From NCBI RefSeq assembly GCF_037975245.1, contig NC_092572.1:18933989-18997988 (forward strand): 64,000 nucleotides of DNA, written 5' to 3'. The notes below the pieces were generated by a model, which was given only the letters and a program-made list of their open reading frames with translations, did no database searches and was not told the DNA's origin. Positions 1 to 11,707 of the stretch are shown here, in pieces (position 1 is the first letter of the stretch; each line of letters begins with the position of its first letter). The translations under genes and the position numbers were made by a program. This DNA comes from Apostichopus japonicus (taxonomy: Eukaryota; Echinodermata; Holothuroidea; Aspidochirotida; Stichopodidae).

Positions 1-990
1 TTTGACAACAAGGTACAGTAGACTTCAACTGCATCTTGTTGGCCACATCCTAGGAAAGTTTCAATAAACACAGATGTTTCTGTAAATGAGGAATCTGATG
101 AACATTCCAATACTGCAAGTCTTTATTGGACATTTCAGCAGGAGGCAATAACCAATTCTGCTATCGTTACATACTGTAGGTCCTTTATAAAATGCCACTT
201 AAAGAACTGTATTACTTCCTTGGAAGGTGAATTTTATTGTCAAATACAACATCTGTCAAATATTTAGTTTCCCAACCTGTCCAACACCTCCCCTCCATTT
301 ATCCCGAGTAGTTTACAGAAACTGGGACAGAACATTTTTTGTGGGAAACAAGGTTAAATAATGTTGTTTGAGGTATTGAGCATTTATCTATATGTCCCTT
401 TCGAAACTAGATAGGAGGAAGTAGCAAACAATGCAAGGAAAACATGAAGTTCAAGTGGATGCTTTAATTGCTTTTACCCAAAACATTGCTATATTCATTG
501 ATAAATATAATCCACTTCAAATTCAGTACTGTTATACAACATGCAAAAGAGTTATGATATTGATGTACTTTCTGAATTTAGACCATTGCAGGTGAACATC
601 TTAACATTGGTTTTTAATTTGACTGTATGTAGAAAACAAATGAACCTCAGATACAATGTCGTGCAAATGCATATTACTGCTAGGAGCTGTTTAACAAACA
701 GTGAAAGAAAAATTTATTACTTGACTATCAAAAGATTCGCAGAACTCCACTCCTTCAACAATATTTACAGTGGTGCAGACTTCAAAGCAGTGCAAGGGCA
801 ACAACTGTCTATCTCTTTAAGAAATTTCCAAGTGCTTTCATTTCTAGCATTTGCATATGTTCAAAAGAAAAATGACAAATTAAAAGATGTGGTCTTTTCA
901 ACATGTTACCACATCTCCCCCCTCTCTCCCCCATCAAAAAAGTATTGCATGTACAGCAGTAACCCTTTTTGTACATGTGCAATATATGGG
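1..990. other. Non-coding flank, no gene recognised
   Basis: AT-rich sequence without a convincing exon. The open frame reaching into the next element runs across the transposon boundary at 999 and has no recognisable domain, so it is taken as chance. Confidence 0.5.
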
Positions 991-998
991 GCAGAGCC

Positions 999-1626
999 CA
1001 GGGGCGTAGCGAAGGGGTTTTTGTTGGGGGGTGTGGAGTATTTGATTTGCCGACGAATCTGGAAGTAGTGACTGAAATGGGCGAAGGGGTCTAAGGGGAG
1101 GGGGTGTCCCCCTACCCTTTGGCAATTTTTTAGTTTTGAAACGTCCTTAGATGCAATCTGGTGCATATTTTAAGTCAAATTTGATATGCCGACGGATCTG
1201 GAAGTGGCGACTGAAATGGGGGAGGGGTCTAAGGGGAGGGGGTGCCCCTCCCCTTTGGAAATTTTTTAGTTTTGAAACGTCCTTAGATGCAATCTGGTGC
1301 ATATTTTAAGTCAAATTTGATATGCCTACAGATCTGGAAGTGGTGACTGAAATGGGGGAGGGGTCTAAGGGGAGGGGGTGCCCCTCCCCTTTGGAAAATT
1401 TTTAGTTTTGAAACGTCCTTAGATGCAATCTGGTGCATATTTTAAGTCAAATTTGGCACGGAAGAAGCTCCCGTTCTCCTTTTCTCTATTCAGCTTTCCT
1501 TCTTTCTTCCCCTTCCGCTCTCTTCACCTTTTCTCATTTTGCCGACAGACCCAAAATTTGCCGACAGCGACCAAATTATTGGGGGGGTGTGACACCCCCC
1601 CACACCCCCTGCTCGCTACGCCCCTG
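999..1626. mobile_element. Non-autonomous hAT element (MITE) with 8-bp target duplication
   Basis: The ends are inverted repeats: the left begins CAGGGGCGTAGCGA and the right, read as reverse complement, begins CAGGGGCGTAGCGA. The element is flanked on both sides by the same 8 bases, GCAGAGCC (991-998 and 1627-1634). An 8-bp duplication and CAGGGGCG-type ends are hallmarks of the hAT superfamily. It is 628 bp long, encodes no transposase and is filled mainly by about three copies of a 136-bp tandem repeat. It would depend on a hAT transposase made elsewhere. Confidence 0.93.
1038..1456. repeat. 136-bp tandem repeat inside the hAT MITE, about 3 copies
   Basis: The segment ACGTCCTTAGATGCAATC recurs at 1141, 1277 and 1413, an exact 136-bp period. 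Each unit holds a G-rich hairpin (ggggagggggtgcccctccc) and TTTAAGTCAAATTTG. The last two units are nearly identical; the first has small substitutions and indels. The array lies wholly between the element's terminal inverted repeats. Confidence 0.92.
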
Positions 1627-1634
1627 GCAGAGCC

Positions 1635-2784
1635 TTATTCATGACTTGACCAAGCCCTTTATCCATTTGAATAGCACAAGTTATGTCAGTGGTATTCACA
1701 TCAATGCCTCATTGAAAATGTGCCTCATGTTGAATTTTCTAGCAGATAGCATGAATGTGAATGAGCTGTAGTTGTTGAAGTTGCTTTGTTTATATATTTC
1801 TGAAAGTAACATGAAATTTCATATTGATTTTTAATGAAAATATTTGCATTTATCAGTAATAAAACAGAAAGAAGACATAATGATTTCTGCTAAAGTGTCT
1901 TATCTCTGCCTCTTATGTTACAAATGTGTTCATTGGTTGGTCCTTGTACTTCGAACATATTGCTCCCTAACTCAGCAAACCCATATTCGATCTGAAGATG
2001 CTAATTCAGACAGCTTACTGTTCTAGCAAGTTCTCGACCAATTATATTGATGAATTTGCATCTGGATGAATTTGCACTGGATGAATTTGAATCATGCCAA
2101 CTATGTAAGGAGCCATTTCTTTAAACCTTGCAAGACTGTGCGAAAAATATATCATTCATTGGTCTGCATGGTATCGAATCTCCATGATGACCACTCATGA
2201 ACGACCCTTCGACCGCGGACCGGCAGTAGGCTATAGTTGCTGAAAAACCTGACGTGACATAGCGCATAGGCCGAGATATGTCATGATATTTCAAAGCAAC
2301 TTACCAGATTGTCTTTTTTCTTCTATTTCTCTAAACTATTTGATGACCATATCAAGACATGGGGATCTCAAAATAAAGGATGCTGTGAAACTTTAGAGCA
2401 GCTTACAAGGCCTGGGAAGTGCTATTTCCAACGATCTAGGAGGTCTTTATAGCTGAAAATTTCCCGTATGCTGAGCGCCAACCCATATGGTGGCACTCCA
2501 CTCAGGTAGTAACAAGACGCCCTCCCAGGAATTGTTCAAGCCCCCCCCCCAAGCGCCCACCCCCTCCACTGGAACAATCCTGGCTACGTCACTGCATGTA
2601 CCACAGGTTTATCTGATATCAAAGTGAAAGCGGCTTTCCACAAGAATAAAGAAAGCATATCTACATTTTTGTGTAACACCTACACAACTCAATCCCCACG
2701 CAAACAAGACTACCTACGTATAGTTTTCATTGAGGATTCCAATAATTCCTGCAATTTCCTACCAATAACATATGGAAAGTCACT
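1635..2784. other. Non-coding DNA with a solitary hAT-like right end near 2592
   Basis: No gene is seen. Near 2578-2592 the sequence CTGGCTACGTCACTG resembles a hAT right terminus (reverse complement CAGTGACGTAGCCAG), preceded by a poly(C) tract. I could not find a matching left end or target duplication, so it may be a truncated element. Confidence 0.45.
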
Positions 2785-2792
2785 CCTGTTAT

Positions 2793-3167
2793 CGTGGCGG
2801 AGCTAGGGGTATTGGTAAGAGGGGTGAGAATGGTCTGTATGGGCGCTTTCGACTTTATCTAAGCGGAGCGCCACCACAGGTTGGCGCAGAGCGTACAGAA
2901 ATCTTTTGAGTAAAGATGCTCCCTATATGGCCGGAAATGACCCTTTCCGGGCCTTGCTAATTTGCAGATAAACGAAGAATAAATAGGTGTCATCGCCAAC
3001 AAAATGTGACAAATGTCAATAGGTAGATGAGAGCGCCATAAAAAAGTCAATACTCGCGAATAAGTAAAAGAAGTGATCAATAGCTGAAAAGGGCGCCAGC
3101 AGTCCATATTAGTCCGTTGAGGGGGGGGGGGCATCCGCCCCCTGACTGTATTGACGCTCCGCCACTG
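2793..3167 (+). mobile_element. hAT MITE copy A (left end of composite)
   Basis: It starts CGTGGCGGAGCTAGG, which is copy B's CAGTGGCGGAGCTAGG lacking the AG at positions 2-3, and ends GCTCCGCCACTG. The body matches copy B closely through the segment around 2855-2940. It keeps about 45 bases (around 2945-2990) that copy B lacks, and has a poly(G) run of 11 or more near 3120. No coding capacity is seen. Confidence 0.88.
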
Positions 3168-4890
3168 TTGGGAGCTCAGTGTAGGAAGAGAAGGGGGGAG
3201 AGGGAGGGTATTTTTTAACGGTTTGGGTGAGCGTCTGCAATGATTCGTAATGACATGTTATCACAAGCGTTCAACATGCTCAAATAAAAAGAATGAATGA
3301 GGAGGAATTCATATCACTTTTCAATCATTTTTTGAAACAAATTGAGCGAATTGATCGCTAGTAATCTTGAAATTGGTTTTATCACGGTCATTGTCATGTT
3401 TCTCATATGTACCTTTCTCATATAAAAGAATTCTGTACGTAATGTTATCAGAAATACTTTTAAAATGACACCAAAGAGATTAAAAATTCTTTTCGAATTT
3501 GTTAATAATATTGTCTTTTAAGAGACACCGTAGACACGTTGCTCGGTTGGGTTTACTGCGATAGTGGCAAATAGAGACCAATATCCGCACTTAGTGGACC
3601 TAATGTTATAGTCGTGCATTGACCTTGAACAGAGGGGCCTACCGTGAAAACGTACGGAAAATTCATCCTTTTATATCTCAGCGAGACAATTCCACTGGAT
3701 ACAATAATACGACTCAAAAGTCCTTAGATGTGGTTATCATAACAATCACAATAAAAGATATGTATGAAAAGCAGAACAAAGATATGATGGAAACTCAAAT
3801 GTGGACCAAAAAACGATGTCCCTACGGATGCCGTTTAGTGACATTTACATAATTTGTGTGTAGTAGGTTCCGTAGCTCTTTTGTGGAAAAACTTTGTAAT
3901 ATGCTTAAAGTTGGTAGTTCATCCATGCTTTAGATTAATGAGAGACATAGATCATCACGTTTTATGAGGAGGGAGGCTATTTTTAAAAATCTGGGTAATA
4001 GGTACTGTAACTCTTTTCTTGGAGAAAGCTTGGAATAGGCGGATAAGGAAGAAAGTTTCGAGTTCCTTCCACGCATTAGATAAATGAGGGACCTAGTTCA
4101 TCACGCTTTGCGAGGATATCTCATATATTAGGTGTAAGAGAAGCGGTGATTGTAAGGAGGGGAAGGGGAGAATGGGGGGGGGGGGTAAATGATGTTACCA
4201 GGGGACCTAATAATTTGTCCTAAATGAGATTTAAAAAATTCATTAATGTAAGTAAATTTTATTACTGCCTGCTCTCGCTGATTTCTTTTAACCCTATAGA
4301 GCGGAGTGTGTGAGGTGAAGAAGGGTAGGGCAGGATGGGGGAGGGATGATAAATGACGATGTAACCAGGGGGCTAATAATTCGTTCAATAAGAGATTTGA
4401 AAATATATATATATATGCAAGTTAATATCATTACCGCCTGCTCCCATTGATTTCTTTCAAACCTAAGTTACGCTTATCGGAAGACTATACGCCGATAATA
4501 CAATTCTTTAACAAGGAGATGCTTCTAATTTATTAAACTGTGTAACTTTCACTAATCTATTTGGAAAAAAATATGCTTTTAAGTTGAAAGACTCACTAAG
4601 GATCAATTAAGTAGAACAAGGATCGTTGCGTGCTGCGTGTAACGATGAAGTTTCCTACATTGGGATGGAAGAGTATCAGGGAGTGTAAGATTGAGTGGGA
4701 AGTTAAATGACGGTGTAACTGAGAAATTAAAAAAAATCTTAGTGATAAAATCATTATTGCTTGCTCTTTGCTGATTTAACATTAGAATAAGTGTCTCTAA
4801 TCATTAGATATTCCTTTAACATACGAGGTTCGGTTGGGGAAGGGGGGGGGGGGGGTACTAGACGGATTGACGGGGAAGAAGATTGGGAGC
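3168..4890. repeat. 1.7-kb passenger segment with diverged internal repeats
   Basis: The segment begins and ends with TTGGGAGC. From about 3930 to 4790 it holds at least three diverged repeats of roughly 150-180 bp. They share a G-rich stretch, then taaatgacg-tgtaac, a 'cattattgcctgctc' block and ctgatttctttt (near 4175-4290, 4340-4460 and 4690-4775). Poly(G) runs occur near 4177 and at 4842-4855. No protein-coding gene is recognised. Confidence 0.65.
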
Positions 4891-5220
4891 CAGTGGCGGA
4901 GCTAGGGATATTGGTCAGAGGGGCGAGAAAGGTCTGAACGGGCGCTTTCGACTTTATCTAAGCGGAGCGCCACCACAGGTTGGCGCAGAGCGTACAGAAA
5001 TGTTTTGAGTAAAGATACTCCCTATATCGCCGGAAATGACCCTTTAGGTAAAGGTGTCATCGCCAACAAAATGTGACAAATGTCAATAGGTAGATGAGAG
5101 CGCAATAAAAAAGTAAATAATCGCGAATAAGTAAAAAGTGTTGAATAGCTGAAAAGGGCGCCAGCTTCCCATTTGAGTCCGCCCCCCCCCCCGCCTGACT
5201 GTATGGACGCTCCGCCACTG
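4891..5220 (+). mobile_element. hAT MITE copy B (right end of composite)
   Basis: Complete termini: CAGTGGCGGAGC at the left and GCTCCGCCACTG at the right, a 12-bp perfect inverted repeat. It is colinear with copy A apart from a deletion near 5045 and a poly(C) tract where A has poly(G). The left flank is TTGGGAGC and the right flank CCTGTTAT. Confidence 0.9.
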
Positions 5221-5391
5221 CCTGTTATGACATTAGAAACAAATACTGATATGAGATGAGTGTGGTATATACCTACTGGCGACTGATAACAGTATTATAG
5301 TGCATGTTCTAGCCTTTTGACATCGTATGAATCTAGCAGACAACGTACAGGTACCGTCTGGTACCATTATCCGTTTTGAGTGATATTTAGG

Positions 5392-6275
5392 GGTTCTAGG
5401 ACAAAATCCCCCGGACAAAATCCCCCCAGACAATATCCCACTGACCCATACAAAGCCTGCCTGCAACAACCAGCGATGGCCCAGGTGTGACAGTCAAGGC
5501 ATGGGACATTGCACTGGTTAGGGTACCGTTCAGGGGATTGGTCAGGGTACTAGTGAGGGTACTGGCGAGTGTAACTGTGAGGGCTCCTGTTAGGGTACCT
5601 GTGAGGGTACCGGTCAAGGTACTGGTCATGTGACTGGTCAGGGTACCGGTCATCATACTGGTCACTCTACCAGTCAGGGTTCCACTCAGTGTACTGGTTA
5701 GGGTACTGGTCAGGATACTGGTCAGGGGACTGGTCCGGAGTTCATTGAGGGTAATTGCAAGGCTACCTGTTAGTGTGGCCATGGGATATAGCTCCATGTT
5801 GTGGCATTTAAGGGACCGGTCAAGGTACTGGTCAAATTACTGTTTATTGTACCAGTACTAGTAAGGGTACGTGTCAGAGTATGTGTCAGGGTGCCTTTCA
5901 GGATACCAGTTGGGATACCGGTCGAGGTACCGGCCGGGGTACAGTCCAGGGTACTGGTCAGGGAGGAGCACCGGTGGGGGTAACTGTCAGGCTCACTATT
6001 AAGGTACCGGTCGGGGTATGGTCGGAGTACTGGTCCGGGAACCACTGAGAGTACCAATGGAAATACTGGTGAGGGTACCGGATGACGGTACTGGATGACG
6101 ATACCGGGGACCGGGATGATGCATTTTTGTAAAGAATTGATGGGATTTTTTTATAGCTTGGGGAGATTTTGGCTTGGGTGGATTTTGTCCTAGGGGGATT
6201 TTGTCCAGGGGGATTTTGGCTCTGGGGGATTTTGTCCTAGGGGGACTTTGTCTGGGGGATTTTGTCCTGTCACCC
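5392..6275. mobile_element. Candidate DNA element with GGACAAAATCCCCC-type ends and 8-bp flanking repeat
   Basis: The left edge carries two copies of GGACAAAATCCCCC (5399-5430). The right edge carries several copies of its reverse complement, GGGGGATTTTGTCC, up to 6267. The outer bases GGTTCTAGGACAAAATCC and (reverse complement) GGGTGACAGGACAAAATCC are similar but not identical. TATTTAGG occurs directly outside both edges (5384-5391 and 6276-6283) and may be an 8-bp target duplication. The interior is a 12-bp minisatellite. I cannot assign a superfamily. Confidence 0.6.
5516..6110. repeat. 12-bp minisatellite, GGTACTGGTCAG type
   Basis: Tens of degenerate copies of a 12-base unit (GGTACTGGTCAG, GGTACCGGTCAG, GGTACTAGTGAG) run in one orientation. 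The period is a multiple of three, so long open frames appear (Leu-Thr-Ser/Gly-Thr repeats on the minus strand); these are repeat artefacts rather than genes. The unit contains the palindromic cores GGTACC and ACCGGT. Confidence 0.85.
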
Positions 6276-6283
6276 TATTTAGG

Positions 6284-9138
6284 TATTAGTATTGGACCAA
6301 AAACAGTATTAATGTCGGCACAAAACAAACGTTAAAGAAAGCTCAAATGTTGTTTGTCCATCTCTAACATCCCTGGTGGAACCATGGAAATATTTGAAAA
6401 TTGTCAGCACTGTGGCAAGTCCCCAGACATTTTGATATGTTACCATTATAGTTAACAAATTGGGTAAGCCTGTTCAGGGAATGATGATAAGCAGCCCCTC
6501 CACTTTTATGTTTTTGACAAAATACTATACACTCAAAGCCAGATTTTTAAAGCAAAAAAATTATGGCTCAGGAACTAATGGTATACTGGCAGTTTTGAAC
6601 TAAAATCGACAGTGAATATTACATGAATTTCATCAGAACATAATTTAAGTAATGTATAAATGCATGCGCAGTTGCAACTGTTCACTGTATGTTTATTTTT
6701 TTTCACTCCTCAGAGGAATACTGCTACAAACAGTCAAACAACAAACAATTTTCAATTGATCAGGAATACAACAGAAAGTGTCCCTTTCTGTACACTACTG
6801 TACAGTATACTGTGTTGCTGACTCAAAACATAAACAGAGATAGAGGCAGTGAATGTGATTGCTTAAAATTCATCAAAAATTGTTGACGATTTGCTTTTTT
6901 AAACTTCTACCCAGAAATCTGGCTTATTACCAGACACATACAGTAGTGGAGATTAGCATGATATTAAAAGACGAGACACAATAAAAATTGTACAATCATA
7001 TTCAAGCAGTTGATTGTAATTTCAATCCCAGTTTATATTTTCCACAAGATTTATTTCACATAAACCAGGATACTTGCACTATTACATGACCTCAATTTAC
7101 TGACCTCTCTCATACATGAGAAACATTTTGGGAACTAACTTATACCTCAAGTATTTATCTAGACTTACCAGTATAGGCTGTATCTAATACCGTAACCAAT
7201 GCAAATTACCACAATATCATGGAGTTTCCATGCTTGGAGGGACAAAATTACACACAATACCCCTGGATTGCACAATTTCATACCTATAGTTACAAATGTT
7301 GTGGTTTTACAGTATGTTTCATTGGGCTGCACTAGGTTTCCATGACATTGGTGCTAGTTGCATGTGCCTTTGCTGTATTCACTCCCCTCAATTTTGAGGG
7401 GAAATAATTTAATTTTGTTTAAAGAATAAACTGGTTCTTGGTGTAATAAAAGACCACAAGCTTTCAGTAATTAAGTCAGGCCTAACATTGTAAACTTTTC
7501 CCATAGCATAACCCCTGAACCCAACTTGTAGAATTGTGAAACTGTGGTTCAGGAACAATGCAGTGTACCCCTGGAGATTTTGAGGGATAAAAGTTTGAAA
7601 GATTTTTATAATAGTAATCTGCTTAACAAATACCCTTAGTCCTGCACAAGTATCTGTGTGGTGGTTGTTGAAAATTACTGTACTATGGCTTGCTGATCTT
7701 GCTTGGAATACAAAATTAAAACATCTTAAAACATGAGAAATGCATTTAAGAACAGTTAAAGCAAGGTAAGGCAGCAAAATATCCAGTAACCTCAACACTT
7801 AAGCATCAGGACCACTTCAGTTGTATAACAAGTTCCATGTTCTTGACAAGCAGCTGCAAATGTTCCCTAATACTTACAAAAACATGTAGTGCCACAATGT
7901 CACCAAACTAAAATATTTCAAGAAGTACATTGCAAAAGAATGAGTCCATTTATACACTTAAATATGTAGAAGACTTCCCATGAAGACTGGTCTGCATTCT
8001 CTTGGTTCTGTCTGCTTGAAGCTTATAATATTAATTTCCTCTATCTTTTATATGGTGTAACAGTGTAACATATCCTGGAACTAGTTAGTTTTCTGTTACT
8101 GCTACTACATTACTGTGCCAATCCAACAACTATTCCCAGCAACTTCCTAACTCCATTGAAAGATGTGCTGTGTCCCAGAGGATATACATGAGATGTGTGA
8201 ATCTACTTCGCGATTTACAGGACATACTTTTGCTTTGCTTGGCATCGGCTTCTATGCAAGCTTTTAATTGATAAGCCCAACAAGGAGCTACTGTATACCA
8301 CTATGTACAGCATGATGAAAAGCTTGGTTGATGATTGTATTCACCCCACTGTAAACTGTGTGATAATCTTGCCTGGCATTTCTAATTAGAGCATATCCTT
8401 TGCTGTATTAGCCTGTAGATCTATCCATCTGTTGGTACAAAAAGAAAAGCTTTCTCTTAAAGATATGCTGATTTGGTCCCAATTATAGCACGCACAATAT
8501 AGCTTGGAATGTTTTGCGATTACCGAATAGACCTCACACTCTACAAATGAAGAAAACAATGAACTGCTTTACAAAACTAAATCTCCTGTAATTCAGCCAA
8601 TATTTTAATCATCTCACAACCTTTCATATATACTATTTTCACTGTAAATTTCAATTCGTTTATCCATCCCATTTTGGGCCCATTAATTCTTGATTCATCT
8701 TGCCTTGTATACAACATTACACATTTTATTTATGCAGCCATGCATTCAATTGGAGCTGAAACAGCTCCCTACCATAGCAAGTGCTATTAAAAGTTGCAAG
8801 TCATTCAAGCTTTACCAATTGTAAAGATTTCAAAATTTAAATATGCATGTACATTTTATGTGGACCTAGCCTGACAATTTGGTGTTGTCTTGCATTGACC
8901 TTTAAGATTAAAAACCAGTGAGTGGATATAGCTCTAGTGTAGTTAAATACTATGGAGATAGAGGAAAAGATACCACCACATTAACCAGATCATACAAAAG
9001 TTTTCATCCCTTCTGATTGTTTCTTTCTTCATTCCATAACTTTGGAATAAATTACCTCAGATGTTACTCGTATTTGAGATAATAGAGTCCTATGGTATCA
9101 AGTTTATGCGATGTCAAACCTAGAGAATATTAACTTAC
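6284..9138. other. Non-coding stretch, nothing recognised
   Basis: No conserved protein segment, RNA gene or bounded mobile element was found. Open frames here are short and lack domain-like sequence. If the minus-strand exons proposed at 9.1-11.2 kb are real, this region would hold their downstream intron or 3' part. Confidence 0.4.
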
Positions 9139-9359
9139 TTTTTGGTTAATTCAGAAAATATCTTCCATTTTGCTGTCAATGATGCAGTAGGTCACCACAT
9201 CAGTCTGTCCCAGACGGCATCTGTGCTCTAGCTATGATTGCTGTCGTTCCAACATTGACTTTTTCACTGCATGGCAGCTACATCGTACAGTGTTATTCCC
9301 TTGGATAGTGGGCTGTTGTCATTCATCTTGAGATTGAGAATGTTGATCATCAAATTTGT
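9139..9359 (-). other. Candidate exon of an unrecognised minus-strand transcript
   Basis: On the minus strand a good acceptor (GTTTTCTCAG) ends at 9360, and a consensus donor GTAAGT starts at 9138. Between them, one frame reads 31 codons in phase 0 to a TGA at 9266-9264. The predicted peptide segment includes NLKMNDNSPLSKGITLYDV, which looks like real protein sequence but which I do not recognise. A stop inside an exon followed by a donor would mean a spliced 3' UTR, or the donor is unused and this is the last exon. Pairing with the candidate first exon at 11.1 kb is inference. Confidence 0.33.
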
Positions 9360-10068
9360 CTGAGAAAACATTAACAGTGCCAATCAAATAAATATCAAAT
9401 GGTCAGAGTGTAGATGTGCATTATTTCAATTTTTATTGTACACTTCTCTCCAATATATTTTGGGCCAATACAGAGCTCAGATCTTAAACACTGAATATTG
9501 CACATTTAGTCAACTTGGTATTACTTATGGATCTAAATAGACTTAACAAAATGACTTACAGTATATGCAAGGGAGGGGATAGAAGGCTTTATCAAATTTT
9601 TGTGTTATATAGATTTTTGGAGGATGGTAACTTTTAATTAGGTGCACTCAGCTTTTGTAATAGTTACATTATGGAAATGTACTGACTCAATAACCTTTTG
9701 GATGCATGGCATTGTTATTTTGTACAAATTTTGGCTAGTTATAAATAAGACACTTGAAACACAATGCATCACTTAAGAGACTTAGATTAAAGGTATTCTG
9801 CATTGGCCCAAATTTGATGCTGGATTTTCTAGTATTATATCCTTTAACTGTTTTTATTGATACCCTCACTGGGATATTCAGACATCTTACAGTACAGTGG
9901 TGTCTAGAATGTCTGAGAATATTTTGGAGAGTAAAGACTTCCAAGAACTTTTTGAAAAGTTCTAGCAATTATATATAGCATCTTTTATTTAATACAGGCT
10001 ACTTCTAAGTTACATTTGCATGGTGACTTCAGTCTATAATAATCTAGGCATAGCTACTGTACAGTATA

Positions 10069-10667
10069 GTAAAGGCTTCATAATTGACGCACCCCCGTAA
10101 TTGACGCACCTTAAATTATTACTAGCAACGATACAGCAGGCCACCTAAACTTTTTTGCAGCCAAACAGAATTACATATTTCATGAGTTTGAATCCATTTG
10201 AGGTATTTGCTGACCAAATTGTGGTATTTTTTAAGCTTTTAACACCCTCCCCCCAGTTTTGCACATTTTTTGGCCATTTGGAAATCTTACACCCTTAAAA
10301 TACCCAACATTACCTCAATATGAGAACACTACTCTCTGGGACATGACCTGTCAGAGCTTAGAGGCTCAGAGCATAGCAAACAGCATCTAAAGTCAATGGA
10401 TGTATACCAAGGCCTACACTACAGTTAGCTTATCGACGAATGTGTCAATTTAGGGGTATGAAAGAACTTGACACGGCAGACATTTTGTGGTCAAATTCTG
10501 CTCAATTGTACGGTGCATAAGCACAGAACCTTAAATATTTTGAGATTAGAACATTTCTGAGGAACTACACATATGAAAAACACATACAGTTGAGTATAAT
10601 TTGGATTTTTCCTTGATAGATATCATTGATCAAATCCTTAAGTGCGTCAATTATAAGCCCACCATGC
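10069..10667. mobile_element. TA-flanked MITE with inverted terminal repeats
   Basis: The left end reads GTAAAGGCTTCATAATTGACGCAC and the right end, reverse complemented, reads GCATGGTGGGCTTATAATTGACGCAC; they share TAATTGACGCAC plus a related GGCTT block. TA dinucleotides flank both ends (10067-10068 and 10668-10669), as expected for Tc1/mariner-type insertion. A second TAATTGACGCACC lies just inside the left end. The length is 599 bp with no coding frame, so it is non-autonomous. The family assignment rests only on the TA. Confidence 0.72.
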
Positions 10668-11073
10668 TACAGTATCTGGTCATGATTAGGGCAATGTACA
10701 GTAACATAATTGTCCAGCAAAATCTAAGGCCATATATGATACATACATGCACAGTAGGCTAAGAAGTTAAGCTGACCTACTTGAAATCTAATTTCTCTGG
10801 GCAGTTGGTATTAATTTGTAGCTCAAACTACAGACCAGTTTACCCTTGACCCAATGCTAAGGTAGTGTTAGGACTTGGACTATGGCCCTAGGCTACAGCC
10901 GAACGTAGGCTAGGCCTTACAAGTTTTAGGCTAGAAGCTAGTCTAGACTATAGGCTAGTATTGAAATATGGGTATGAACAAATAACGTGAAGCTGTATGC
11001 AACAACGTTACAATATCAACGTTATTAATATCACCAAACTTTATTGAATCTCATCTAATCTCATGGACCTTAC

Positions 11074-11230
11074 CTGAAGTTGTTGGTGAGACGTTTTCGT
11101 TTTAAACGGTACTTTTTTAAGAAAAAGTCAACAAGGAAAGAACCTGGGCACGAAAACCAAACTACCCGGCGAACGACTGACCCGATCTAAGGCCCAGTCC
11201 CCTTGCATCGAGAGGAAACAGATACTACAC
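11074..11230 (-). other. Candidate 5' exon (UTR-like) with splice donor
   Basis: On the minus strand the sequence ...AACAACTTCAG is followed by GTAAGG (11073-11068), a good donor. The stretch before it is richer in G+C than its surroundings. No long open frame ends at the donor, so it would be untranslated. The transcription start is not identifiable, and the upstream boundary given is approximate. Confidence 0.25.
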
Positions 11231-11638
11231 ATCATCTTATATTAGCCGAAACAGTTATTGGGTTGCATGCAATGCAGCCGACGGGTATGCTTTAGCGTTA
11301 GCCCTGGCGTATACAGTGTACACAGTGTAGAGCGTATACACTGAATACAGGCTACTGCCGCTGTCAAGAAAACTACGGATGCCTGTACGTCAGGTCAACT
11401 TATATACCAACTGGGGGATATACTTTGAGAGCAAGACTTAGGTTTACCGTAAGGGTTTGACCAATTGGATTTTTCCTTGCCAAATGACCCAAAAAGTAGG
11501 TAGCAACTTATAACGACTGATATGCAGTCCTAGTACCATAAGGTATACTGATGTAAAATTTCAAGTTGATCCAATCATCTCACCTCAGGTAAACCTAAGC
11601 ACCAACTTGGAGAAGTAAACGTAAATACCAATCCAGTG

Positions 11639-11640
<2 letters not shown>

Positions 11641-11704
<64 letters not shown>
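11641..11704. repeat. (AT)n microsatellite followed by poly(G)
   Basis: About 32 uninterrupted AT dinucleotides, then TTT and a run of about 10 G. Ile-Tyr open frames across it are artefacts. Confidence 0.97.

Positions 11705-11707
<3 letters not shown>

Larger units (their letters stand above)
2785..5228. mobile_element. Composite hAT insertion: two MITE copies mobilised with 1.7 kb between them
   Basis: The outermost flanks share the 8-mer CCTGTTAT (2785-2792 and 5221-5228). Inside are two copies of one hAT MITE in the same orientation, copy A (2793-3167) and copy B (4891-5220). The inner flanks share a different 8-mer, TTGGGAGC (3168-3175, right of A; 4883-4890, left of B). Neither copy has matching duplications on its own two sides; they match only crosswise. 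The simplest reading is that a tandemly duplicated locus carrying the MITE (duplication TTGGGAGC) moved as a unit from the outer end of A to the outer end of B, making the CCTGTTAT duplication at the new site. Confidence 0.85.

Noticed and set aside
541-1068. 175-codon forward frame
   Set aside because: It crosses the boundary of the hAT MITE at 999 and shows no domain or splice context.
5396-6057. Leu-Thr-Ser/Gly repeat proteins on the minus strand
   Set aside because: Produced by the 12-bp minisatellite, whose period is a multiple of three.
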